DNA of 64,000 nucleotides from Pelobates cultripes (lineage: Eukaryota > Chordata > Amphibia > Anura > Pelobatidae). Position numbers and translations under genes: made by a program. Numbering within the stretch: position 1 is the stretch's first letter; the number at the start of each line of letters is the position of its first letter. Where the stretch lies: NCBI GenBank assembly GCA_933207985.1, contig OW240912.1, positions 102,951,994-103,015,993 of the forward strand, read 5' to 3'. The notes under the pieces were generated by a model. The model was given only the letters and a program-made list of their open reading frames with translations. It was not told the DNA's origin and searched no databases. Shown piece by piece: positions 1 to 10,767 of this stretch.

Positions 1-1613
1 TAATATGGTGGCACCTAGGTCAAAAAAAGCAGAAAAAGAACTGACCGTTGTTCCCTAGGAGCACAAAAATATAACTTCTGGCACCTATGTTTTAGGACTT
101 TTTTATGGACTCTAGGGATATGCCTCTTCTCTGGAGGAAATGAAAACGAAAAGCCTCATTATTGATGTACTACTTGTGATATTGTAAAAGAAAAGAATTG
201 CTATTAACGAATTGGGTCATTATGTCTCCAAAACTCTGATGCTTTCAAATCCTGCTTAAAATTCTATGTTTCCTGAACAAAACACCGCCCTTTCACGGTC
301 TGTTCTTGTCGCACTTTATAAGCTGTTTAAAATATAGCTTTAATGTAGTGATAATTTTATAGTCCAATTCACCATTTTAGCAGAACTTTACTTTATTTGG
401 CCACCAGACCTCCAGCTAGACAAATCCTCTGTAAATTATTCAGTAATTTATTGTGTTTTGGCTTAAGTTTGAAATAAAATAAAATCCTTCATATGACCAC
501 AGTGTCCTACCTACACATGAATGTAATTATTGGTCTGATAAGTAGTTCACTTAATGTATTATTTGGTGTGGGTAAAAAAATGCAATGTTTGTTACAATAC
601 AATGCATTTATTTTTCTCTTCCAAGCAAAACCACCAATTTCTATATATAACTATCCATGTGACTTTTTTTTGTTTGTTGGTACACCTTACAAAGATCCAC
701 TGTTGGCAAAAGGAAGTAGTCTGTCATTCAGTCACAAGACTTACTTGCTCTTTAGATCCAAAGCCCCCAGCCTTGTTCCCGCCTTCCCACCCCTGTTTTA
801 ACGTGCTTTACACGTTGAGATTTTAGAGCATGCCTTCTATTGTTAATTAAAGGCCCCCATGGTTCCATTTGACTGGCTTATTGAATCAGATCAAGCTTTG
901 TGGCGTTTGGCTCCAGTGACTATATTATGATGAGTTTAGAGAAGTGACATTTGGCACTATGTGTATCATATGAAATGTCTTCAACAGCTGCACAGTGTAT
1001 TTTAAAATAAGCCATGTGGCTCCCATTGGAATGAAGAACGTAATATTCTTCTTTTGATAAATCTGTAGATTTACTTCTGACTTAAAATTACTGAACCGTG
1101 TGATTGCTGTGCTTTTGCCAGTTTTCATTCAGCTAAAGCAAAGTGAAATATTCATATAATGAGCTTCAAGGGAAATTAAGTTCACAAACCTCAGAGGTGG
1201 CAAAGTTCAGAATCTCTGCTTTGGGTAGTCATGGACATAAAGTTTTTTTTATAGTGTTTTTAAAAAAAAAAAAAAATTATGTGTTTCAGTTTTGATTAAA
1301 TCAGAATATGTATGAATGTATTAAGACAAAAAAGCCAGAACAAGAAGGAAAGAAGGAAATTGATACAAAATATATAAAATTATTTTATTAACATTTTTAT
1401 TTATTTTGCATCAATTTCCTACTTGTCCCGGCTGTTCTGTGTTTTAAAGTACACTGAGTAAACAGCATGTTTGTGTTTTACATTTTGGCTTTTCTTCTTT
1501 TTAAATCAAATCCTTTACCTTTTTATATTGATTACAAAATATGATGCCTGGCAACAGCACCTCTGCTGTTTCTTTGACATATTGTTGGGGATAAAGAAGT
1601 CCACATTTAATTC
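1..1613. other. AT-rich intronic sequence, nothing recognised
   Basis: No coding signal, RNA gene or recognisable transposon core. The only structure I noticed is an imperfect inverted repeat around 1330-1440 (a CAGAACAAGAAGG-type arm and its rough complement) spaced by AT-rich sequence. By gene order this is intron upstream of the first visible RPS6KA3 exon. Confidence 0.5.
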
Positions 1614-2225
1614 AGTGCCCGAAATGTTGGAACTTTGGATTCTCTGTGAATAAATATGGGTTGCACAAGTGGACCCATATAACTAACGATGATGTGCTTA
1701 TCATTTGGATTCGTACTGAGATGGCCGTCCTTGAATTTGTCGATCTCCTGAACAAGAATAGCATAAATCTGAAACTCACATCTGAGCTAGGACAGGCACT
1801 TAACTTCCTTGATATCACCATTTTATGTGAATAAGGAAAATAGGTTAACTACCACCCTTTTCCGTAAACCTACCACCACCAATAGTTTCTGGGACTGGAG
1901 TAGTTACCACCCTCCGTCTCTGAAGAAAAGAATACCGGTAGTTGTAATAACTCCGTTTAGGACGCAATTGTTCGTCTATGGAAGACTTCAAGACCTAGGC
2001 TAAGGTTCTGCAATCCCAGTTCAAAAGCAAAGACTATCCGAACAGATGCCTTAAAATGGCATACAAAAAGGCACTCCTGTCGGATAGCTTGTACCTTCTA
2101 AAGGAACCTCTGCCTACCATACCAACTAGAGAACCGATCAAATTTATAGGGAACTTTGATGTAGGATGGTATGCAGTCAAAGGCATACTTGAACGGTTTT
2201 GGCCCATACTCCATCATGATTAACA
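1614..2225 (+). mobile_element. Penelope-like retroelement reverse transcriptase fragment, decayed
   Basis: Translation over several frames gives HITNDDVLIIWIRTE, LNFLDITIL, TTLFRKPTTTNSFWDW and, further on, KSKDYPNRCLKMAYKKALLS and REPIKFIGNF. These in order resemble the DD-box and C-terminal part of Penelope-type reverse transcriptases (RYIDD..., FLD..., LFRKPT...). Stops and frame changes show it is dead. The family call is from remembered motif order; a LINE origin is less likely but not excluded. Confidence 0.6.
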
Positions 2226-3299
2226 TGTCCATCAGGTCATCCCTGCACACTTCTCTATGACAGTGAGATGGGGGCGTAATCTTAGAGAAGTCTTGCATTG
2301 CCACAACAGCTGATGCAGTTCAGTAAACATAGTGAAACAGTGGTATAGCATACAACATTGCACATTTTTGTGAAATAGTATAGAATATATAAGAAAAGCA
2401 ATAAGCTCTCGGCGCAGTTTTACAGTAACAGCATGCTAGTCTAATGTGACTAGGTGGTCGTTCCACAGGAGATATACAAGCTTAATATCAGTGTCTAGAC
2501 CGGTAAGGGCATATGGTTAAAGCTTCACGTTGGGTTGGATATACTCAACTAGGCTAAGAGCAGGTAGTTAACTATCAAACTGTGAAGTTTGCTAGACATG
2601 TAAGAGGGCGGCATAAGAGAGAGTGTAGGTAAGTAAGTTTAAGGTAGTGGAAGGCACAGTTATGAAAAATTTAAAAAAGGCTTACACTGTTCTGTTACAG
2701 CTAGGGCTGGTGTCTCACTTATGCTGAGAAATTTTAATAAGATACTTTACATTATTTGTCATGAAGGAGTGATCAAGGTAATGTTTGGAAAAGCATGTTG
2801 TGCTTAAGCATGCACTTAGTGGCATTAACATATAGAGTTGTGGGGAGGTTTGGGCCTGCGCCTCCTGTGCAAGTTTAGTAGTGGCCTCGGACTGGGCAAC
2901 GTTACTTTCCTCTGGTTGTATTTAGTTAAATTGTGTGATCAGTTCTAAGGTGGTGGAGCTGGGGGGGGTTGTTGTGGGGAGGCCGGTGTCAGGGAATAGT
3001 AATGTAAATAGTGCATGGGCTGGGGGCATGGTAGAGCCGCTTAAGGCGTGCTATTGTCGCCTGGGTAGTATTCTGGGCTTGATTGGTTTAACTCCCCTGT
3101 GTGTAAGTTAAGTGGCATAGGGATCTTCTAAAAGTCGGGGGGGGGGTGAGTGTGACTGCGTTTCGGGCCATACTGACCCTTATCGGTGGCGGGAAGGCTT
3201 TGTTAGGTGTCAAATTCATGGTAAGCATAAACAGGCATTAACTAGTAAAACAAGTAATTTATCGTAAGCGGTGTGCTCGCTCAGGTTGCGGTAGTGGCA
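2226..3299. other. Unclassified sequence between two retroelement relics
   Basis: About 1.1 kb with no convincing open frame. It turns G-rich after 2830 (for example 2960-3000 and 3138-3150). It could be untranslated sequence of the minus-strand LINE that follows, but I cannot show this. Confidence 0.35.
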
Positions 3300-4240
3300 C
3301 GTCTGTCAGCTGGGACAAATGTGGTAACTTTTGCTATGTCCATGCATGTGGTGGTTTCGAGGTGCCTCGCGTGTCAGGCCTGGTCAGAGCGTCCGGCGGG
3401 AGGCCAAAGGTTGCTTGCAGTGCGTCCACCCCCTCCAGATCTCGCACCTCATGAGCAACATTGTCCTGCATGATCTGTAGTTTCCAAGGTGAGCGCCATC
3501 AATAGGGAATATCTCCATTTCTAAGTGCCGCCGTGAAGGCTTGCAGGGAGTTTCTCCATTTGAGTGTTTCTCTTGAGAAATCATTGTAAAATGTCAAGAT
3601 ATTTTCAAACTGGTAAGGTGATCTCCCTCTCCGCCATTATTGTCGCCTTGTCCCTGGTGCAGGTAAGTTGTACCACTATGACGCCTGAGGCAGGCTCTGG
3701 TGCTCTCCGGGGCTTCGGCATTCGGAAGGTCCCCTCTACTTGAATGTTCTTGGCCTGTTTGGGGGTCAGTAAAGCACAGAGCAATCTCTGTATCATGTGT
3801 GGGAGTTCTGCCACTGGTAGTTCGTCGGGTACTCCTCATACCTTGATATTGTTGCAGCGCCGTGCATCTTCCAGGAGGGCAAAGCGCTGCTCAAAGGTTA
3901 GTTGTTGCCTTTTAAGACACCTCACTTCTTCCTCCAATGAGCCGAACTGTATAAATTGCTGCTTGGTTGCCGTTTCCACAGACTCTATGTGGCCTACATG
4001 GCCCGCGAGGTCGGAGCGCACTGCGGCAAAATCAGCCTGAAGCATTTCTTGGAGGCCTGCAAAAAGTTCTTTTAATGTGGCCGTGGTCACAGGCTGGGTG
4101 TCAGCACTCAGAGGTACTGCCTGGGCATGATGTGGAAGCAGTGTTAGGGGTTTCTCCCTGTCTAGTAGTGAGTCTCCTGAGGAGTCTGAAAAGTCATCGT
4201 ATTTATCGTTGGTAGTTTCTCTGTGTAGCACGGAGCCCAT
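3300..4240 (-). mobile_element. L1/Tx1-like LINE, ORF1 relic (minus strand)
   Basis: Read on the minus strand, 4240-3836 opens with MGSVLHRE and contains a likely coiled coil (LKELFAGLQEMLQADFAAVR, LEEEVRCLKRQQLTFEQRF) ending LLEDARRCNNIKV. A frame change then continues as ELPHMIQRLLCALLTPKQAK, FRMPKPRRAPEP and, after another break, TLKWRNSLQAFTAALR. The order coiled coil, RRCNNI(K/R)VRG, then an RRM-like C-terminus is that of LINE ORF1 proteins; the same junction occurs as RARRNNLRIRGIPE in the LINE at 37859-37900. Broken by frameshifts. Confidence 0.65.
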
Positions 4241-4544
4241 GCGATGTGCGTCCGTCTTGCTAGGCTGCTCGGCTCCGCCCCGATGGCACCTCCTCTTTAT
4301 GGTTCTTGGGATCCTAATTCTATATACATAGACTGCCCTGCTCAGCTATATGATAAATGTACTGTAATACATTAGTTGTACTTGCATCTACCTGGCCTTT
4401 TATATGTAGCCATAATGCGGCACTTTGAAACTTACTTGGCAATATGGCTGTACTTTGGCTCCGTATAATTTGACTTTCATTTTTGTGGCCATTGAACCCT
4501 ATACTAAATACTTCTGGCCACTACTTGTGTATCCTATAATTAGA

Positions 4545-5039
4545 GAGCCGCCACTGCCTTGAACTCTGTCATGTTCCTCAAACCATTCCTGGACAACTTT
4601 TGCAGTATAAAAAGGTGCATTATCTGTCTGAAAGAGGCCACTGCCTTAAGAGAACACCATTTCCAAGAAGGAGTTTGGTGGTCTGCAACAATCTCTAGAT
4701 AGATGGTACGTGTCAAAGTAACATCCACATGAATGCCAGGACATAAGGTTTTCCAGCAGAACCATGCCCAGAGCATAACGCTGCTTCCACTGACCTGCTG
4801 CCATCTATTCACCAGGTATATGATGCACACACACCCAGCTGTCCATCTGACCTAACAGAAAAGTTATTTTAACATAACAGGCAGCCTTCTTCCATTGATC
4901 TATGGTTTAGTTCTGAACTCACATCCCCATTGTAATCACTTTAGTGGTAGACAATGGTTTTCATGGACACTGACAGGTCTACAGCTACACCCCATATGCA
5001 ACAAACTGCTTTGCACAGTGTGTTCTATCATAGCCAGCA
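4545..5039 (-). mobile_element. Tc1-like DNA transposon relic, downstream part (minus strand)
   Basis: The minus-strand frame from 4830 contains SSVMLWAWFCWKTLCPGIHV then DVTLTRTIYLEIVADH, the DDE-domain segment of a Tc1-type transposase, with frame changes after it (PSWKWCSLKAVASFRQIMHL). The element continues at 5525-5946 beyond an inserted MITE. Its 3' portion is missing. The copy at 22386-23409 is the same subfamily. Confidence 0.8.
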
Positions 5040-5524
5040 TTAAAGGACCACTCTAGGCACCCAGACCACTTCGGCTTAATGAAGTGGTCTGGGTGCCAGG
5101 TCCCTCTAGGATTAACCCTTTTTTTAATAAACGTAGCAGTTTCAGAGAAACTGCTATGTTTATAATATGGTTATTCCAGCCTCCAGTGGCTGTCCTGTTG
5201 ACAGCCGCTAGAGGCGCTTGCGTGCTTCTCACTGTGAAAATCACAGTGAGAAGACGCAAGCGTCCATAGGAAAGCATTGTAAATGCTTTCCTATGTGACC
5301 GGCTGAATGTGCGCGCAGCTCCTGCCGCGCATGCGCTTTCAGCTGAAGGGGAGGTGAGGAGGTGGAGAGGAGGAGGAGAGCTCCCCGCCCGGCGCTGGAA
5401 AAAAGGTAAGTTCCTTTCCTCTCTCCAGAGCCTGGCGGGAGGGGGTCACGACGGTGGGGGCACCCTCAGGGCACTATAGTGCCAGGAAAAAGAGTATTTT
5501 CCTGGCACTATAGTGGTCCTTTAA
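5040..5524 (+). mobile_element. T2-like MITE, family A, inserted in a Tc1 relic
   Basis: Starts and ends with TTAA (5040-5043, 5521-5524) and has TTAAAGGACCACT-type inverted ends. Next to each end is a second hairpin: GGCACCCAGACCACTTC against its complement at 5055-5095, and GTGCCAGGAAAA against TTTTCCTGGCAC at 5480-5510. Between them are CCTCTAG..., a TTTCCTATG hairpin, GC-rich sequence and a GGTAAGTT site at 5405. TTAA target and TTAAAGGRR-type ends match the T2 MITE group known from Xenopus. No coding capacity. Confidence 0.85.
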
Positions 5525-5946
5525 GGTTTTCAGTGATTTGAGCTACAATAGCACTTCTGTGTGATCGGACTAGATGAGCATCAGTGTACCCATGACCCTG
5601 AAGCTGTTTCAACTGGGGACACACAGAAAGTCTGTCCTTCCTTGCACTACTTTTGGTAGGTACTAACCACTGCATACTAGGAACAAAGCACGAGACCTGC
5701 CATTTTAGAGATCCAGTCAGCTATCACTATTTGGCCATCGTCAAGGTCACTCAGATTTTTGGGCTTGCCGATTTTTTTATTTATTTATTTTTTTTATTTT
5801 TTCAGTTTCCAAGACTTGAAATTCAAGAACTGACTGTTCACTTGCTGCCTAATATAGCCCACCCCTTGACAGTTGCCATTGTAACTATGTAATCCATGTT
5901 ATTCACTTTACCTGTCAGTGGCTTAATGTTTTGGCCTATCAGTGTA
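5525..5946 (-). mobile_element. Tc1-like DNA transposon relic, upstream end (minus strand)
   Basis: Continues the relic at 4545-5039 across the MITE. The right end, read on the minus strand, gives AACATTAAGCCACTGACAGG and ACAATGGCAACTGTCAAGGG, which match the start of the other Tc1 relic at 22390-22460 (ATTAAAACCACTGACAGG, ACAATGGCCCCTGTCAATGG). A T-rich stretch interrupts it at about 5773-5802. Confidence 0.8.
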
Positions 5947-6993
5947 TAAAACATATTATTTGTAGCCTCTGTTGAAATCTTTTTGTAAGTGGGGATTCCA
6001 CCCACTGTCTGTTTCAGTCCAGTTGACTATATTAATATCCAAAATACAAAGATGCCTGCAAAAAATTAAAAACCTAAAATGTTTTTTGTTGTTGTTTTGT
6101 TTTTGTTTTTAATAAAGAATTAACTGGGCCCACGAGAAGATGTCCAAATCTAAATTTGTTCTGTGTAAGCACCGGTTTCTCCTGTGTCATGGCATATGAA
6201 CTAATGAGCATTAGAGGATTGCAGCCTTGTTGTCACAGCAACACCCAGCTATTTAATAAACTACCCTTATTCAGATTTTATTTGACACTCTAGGAATAGA
6301 CAGATTGACTTCATTTTCTGTTATGGGAAAGCACTTGTCTAATGATTAATGTGGCAAGCGCCATTGAAAGGGAAAATGTCTGAAAACCAGTCTAAGAGTA
6401 TACTTTATACTCCAGATCCCTAAAGCAATTTGACTTGCTGAAAAGCTTTGTGTGAAGAGTGTGTCCTCTTTTGTTTCATTTTGGAAAAAGTGCAGATTTC
6501 AATAGAAATTGACACTTTTATAAATTAACCTGGTTACACCCCTTAGCTTTCAAGCAGGCAATAGATCCTGTTACTTCCTGGTCTGGTTAGCTTATTTGCA
6601 CTGAACTAACGAAACCGCAATTGCCCGGAGCACCTGACTTATAAAGACTTCTTATTGAGCTGCATTGAGAAGTCTGTGATTGGATAGCCACAGTCTGAGC
6701 AGGGCTAGAATGGGGTTAGCTTGCAAAGTTAGCAGACGAGAGGTGCAGGTTTAACACGCTGTTTTTTTTTAGATATTACTGAAAGAATGCATCAATAAAT
6801 TCATGCAAGTTCTTTTAGGGTATATCTACTAAACAGTACGTTCTATTTATTTTGAATTTGGGCAGTGGAGTGTCCCTTTAAGATTAAAAATGTCACACTC
6901 AAGACACTTGCTTAAGTTCCCCTATTTGTTTGTGACAGTCTTTCCCTCACCACATGTATTTACCATGCACTGTTAGTACTGCACTCTTACTTC
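5947..6993. other. Intronic sequence with a lone MITE end
   Basis: No gene seen. A T2-type right end (GTGTCCCTTTAA, 6870-6881) is present without a clear partner, so a decayed MITE probably occupies part of 6500-6881. Confidence 0.4.
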
Positions 6994-7354
6994 TTGAAGG
7001 AACACTGTAAGTACTGTAACTGCTTCATCTTATTCACCTGACGCCATCCTTTCATTCAGTGTTAAACCCTTACTAATGATTTTATGATGAAGGTGAGCTA
7101 CAGCAACCCATGCTCTCTGTTCTGCTTAGGTTAATGAGGAAACATTAGGCTGAGCAGCATTGGGGGCAGTGATTGGCTGAGAGTTTCTGCCGATCCCTTT
7201 TCAGCCTATCACAGTGCCTATTCTGGTATGAATCAATATGACTAGATGGAAGTGTGTAATTTCTGCCTTAGGCACACCTCCAGAAGGGGTGGAGCTATGG
7301 GAAGCCAGGAACCCTTATAAAAATGGACATAGTGCCTCTACAGTGTCCCTTCAA
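6994..7354 (+). mobile_element. T2-like MITE, diverged
   Basis: Begins TTGAAGGAACACTGTAAG and ends CTACAGTGTCCCTTCAA, a diverged T2-type terminal pair in which both TTAA sites have changed by one base. No coding capacity. Confidence 0.65.
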
Positions 7355-9116
7355 ATGAATGATTGTCATTGCATTTCTATTTTTTTTTTTTTTTTTATTA
7401 TTTAAGTTTATTACACTTAATGAAAGTTAGTCAGGGCCACTTTAAGAATTATTTTAGTTTGCCTGCAATGCATTTTAGAACGACAATCATATATATTTGA
7501 GTAGTTTGGAGCATTGTTGTGAAATCTCAGTGATGTAGGTTCCTAACCATGGTCATTTACTCTTTAATTCTTCCAGGCTTGATAAAATAACAGTTGGGCT
7601 GAATAATTGCTAATCCAACTGATTTGGCAGCTGATAAATCACAGGACGTGCTAAGCGTATGGTGGGAGAGTATGGAATAAGTGGTTATTATAAGGGGCAA
7701 ATCTTGCCTTGTGAGGAATATACTTTTTATTTTACTCTTTTACATTTCCTGTTGATTTGATGTACCCTTTCAGCTTGCTGCTTTTGTTCTGTGTTTGATG
7801 TTAACACTGAAAAGTTTGCTTTGCTAATTAAAGGACTGTAGTGGAAAGCGCTCTTAAAAGTTTCAGACAAGTTATGTATCCCAACTTTGAAGTATTTGCT
7901 TGCTGGCTGTTTATAAAAAAAAAAAAAAGAAAAAAGTCTGCATTCTTTAATCTGTGTTTGCCTTGTTCTAGTTTAGGAATGATAGTGTGTTACTCTGCAG
8001 GGTTTACGGATTACATTAAATCCGAAAGCTATAGCTGTGTGGGTGGCGTCATTAAAGGGAGAGCACAGTCGTGTAAGGCAGTTCATTCAATGACAAAACT
8101 GTTGTGGAATCTATTAAAATCTGCTGGAGACCAAAATAATCAAAAGCTTAGACGTGCACCAAACGGGGAAACAAATTCCTCTTTGCTCACGATGAATCTT
8201 CTTTAAAGGAAAAGGTGTGAATTGAAATGTATATGAATAATAAAAAAAATAAAAAAATCTAAGGCCTTTTATTTTGTAATTTTCATGTAATGCTCAAACA
8301 ACAAAAATCTTGCATTTGAATTTTTCTCTAAAAGCTTTTTGAAATTCATGAGATGACAAGATGAGAGTTGAATGAAATTTTGTGGCGTATGTAAAAGGGC
8401 ACACTGCACCTGGCATGCTCCCGCTGTTAAGTCAAACTGTTCTTGAAAAGTTTGATGCTTACCTGGGTCCTTCTGTGGCCTCCATTCTCCCCACCCCCAC
8501 CCCCTTTTTCCACCTCTTCAAAGATATACGGTAGTTAAAGCTAAAGTTCCCTTTCTACATTAGATATATATTTGTCCATATTTGTACAGCTTCCACTGGC
8601 TGAGAGTCAGCTGACTCTCATTTGATGAATTGTGTGCAAACATGTACAAAATTGTTACCAATGTAGAACTAGTAGCATCCAGTAGTGACCACTGTCTCTG
8701 AAGTGATACAGGCAAGTGTCAAATTGTTCAAAAACAGTTTCATTGGTAATACCGGAAGTGAGCAGGCAGCAGTGGTTGTGTTGCTTAGTGCCCATTTAAA
8801 GCACAAGTTTGGCTTCTGGTTGTATTCCTTCTTATGTGGGTTTACTCTTTTGACAAATTAGTCTATTGCCCAACATAAATTTATTTCTGTAATTCCTTTT
8901 TCTTTTTTTTTTTTTTTCTCTCTCACTATTTTCAATCTTTCCTGCTTATGTGTGCAGTATTATTTGTTGCTTTTTCCCTTCTGTTTCTAGGCTCCGGGGA
9001 GTCTGCTAATTTTTTTTTATATCTGTTCTTACACGTTCCATCCTGACATAATCTGGGTATGTGCTTTTGTGTACTGAGACACCCTCAAACACATGTTTTA
9101 CCAATTGTTTTCATTT
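7355..9116. other. Intronic sequence, no gene recognised
   Basis: AT-rich with several homopolymer runs. An open frame at 7841-8206 starts in unremarkable sequence and has no family features; I do not regard it as a gene. A 20-base perfect palindrome lies at 8601-8620. Confidence 0.45.
8601..8620. repeat. 20-base perfect palindrome
   Basis: TGAGAGTCAGCTGACTCTCA is its own reverse complement, with no spacer. Confidence 0.85.
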
Positions 9117-9702
9117 TTAAAGGGACACTGTAGGCACCCAGACCACTTCTGCACATTGGAGTGGTCTGGGTGCCAACTCCCACTACTCTTAACCCTGCAA
9201 GAGTAATTATTGCAGTTTTTTATAAACTGCAATAATTACCTTGCAGGGTTAACTCCACCTCTAGTGGCTGTCTACTAGAAAGCCACTAGAGGGCACTTCC
9301 TGGATCATAGCACAGGAAACCTGTGCTAGAGTGTCGCTGGACGTCCTCACACTGTGTGAGGACCTCCAGTGTCCCTCACTTCCCCTTAGGAAAGCATTGA
9401 AAAGCATTTTCAATGCTTTCCTATGGAGAGCTCTAATGCGCATGCACGGCACTGCCGCGCATGTGCATTAGTTTTCCTCAGCCGGCTGGCGGGGATCAGT
9501 CTCTCCCACCGGCTGACGGAATCACTGGGAGGAGTGGCGGCGAGAAGAAACCACCGCCGAGAGACATCGGCAGGGGTCTCAGGTAAGTGACCTGAAAGGG
9601 TTTTCACCCATTCAGCAACCGGGGATGGGGGGGTGGGAGGGAGAGGGGACCTGCAGTGCCAGGAAAACGGATTGTTTTCCTGGCACTGGAGATTCCCTTT
9701 AA
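9117..9702 (+). mobile_element. T2-like MITE, family A
   Basis: TTAA at 9117-9120 and 9699-9702, ends TTAAAGGGACACT and GATTCCCTTTAA. It has the family A subterminal hairpin (GCACCCAGACCACTTC with its complement) and, near the right end, GTGCCAGGAAAA with TTTTCCTGGCAC. A donor-like GGTAAGT lies at 9582-9588. About 100 bases longer than the copy at 5040. Confidence 0.85.
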
Positions 9703-10226
9703 GTGGAAGTTATATAGAATATTTTTTTACTATTGGTAGGAAGGCTTCAGTCATGTGTTTTTTTGGGGTGGGGGGTTTTGTGTTTTTTTTGGTCTACATA
9801 CAGTACTGGCTTCTCACAGGGGACACACATGTTCTGCAGTCTGAAAACATGCTATGGAAGAAAAGATGTGCATAAAAGAGGTGTTCTTGGAGTGGGGGTG
9901 GGTCGGTTCTTTTATCTTCTCCTGGTGGGTCTGCTTTAGCTTCTGTCGCTTCAGTACCAGGTGCCGACATCAATGCTGAACTCTTGTGCATGCGAGAGAG
10001 TACAGCATGAAGTTCTTTGGAGGATCTTGCGAAACCGGTGGAACCTCTACAGATGAAGCCAATTCCCTGTAGCTATTACTGGTGACAGCTTGTGTGATTG
10101 ACACTTCTAGATGGCAGTGTGTCAGGCATTGGAAATGTATAGATGTAGTCCCTATTTTGTCTCCGTATATCTCTTGATTGGGTTGGAATATCAGTGAAAT
10201 TCCAACACAGTCAGAATGAGTATTTC
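9703..10226. other. Intronic sequence, nothing recognised
   Basis: No open frame with family features, no clear repeat ends. G-rich at 9767-9780 and 9890-9905. Confidence 0.4.
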
Positions 10227-10767
10227 ATAGGATACAAACCTGTATTCTTGACCCTATAGTGTTAAAAACACCCCCACCCTTATCCTCTATATATATATTA
10301 AAATCTTTTATTCTGGTCTGCTGCTGCTGGCTCTGCGCCTGATCAGCATACTTGGCTGGCATCATCTGCAGCGTTGATTAAAGCCATTCACAATGCTTTC
10401 CCATTGGAAAGCATGTATTGGCTGAGACTGTCAAAGAGAAAAATTTGAGGCAGAGCCAGCACAGGGCAAACACTGTCAGCGTCTCCTCATAGAGATGCAT
10501 TGAATCAATGCATTTCTGTAAGGAAAGTTCAGTGTCTCCATGCAGAGGGTGGAGATACTGAATGTCTCTGTGCAGCACAGCACCAGAAAGCACATCAAGT
10601 AGCCATCTGAGGAGTTGCCAGTGGAGATGTCCCTATGGGGCAATATAAACACTGCATTTTCTCTGAAAAGACTGTTTACAGAAAAAAGCCTGAAGGTAAT
10701 GATTCTACTCACCAGAAAAAAAATACAATAAACTATAGTTATTCTGGTAAATACAGTGTCCCTTTAA
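10227..10767 (-). mobile_element. T2-like MITE, family B (reverse orientation)
   Basis: Reads as the complement of family B: CTTGACCCTATAGTGTTAAA near 10250, GCATTGAATCAATGCATTTC-type sequence near 10500, and the end TACAGTGTCCCTTTAA with TTAA at 10764-10767. The left end is worn and its exact border is uncertain. Confidence 0.75.

Noticed and set aside
7841..8206. 121-codon open frame
   Set aside because: Includes a lysine run from an A-tract and shows no family features; likely chance.
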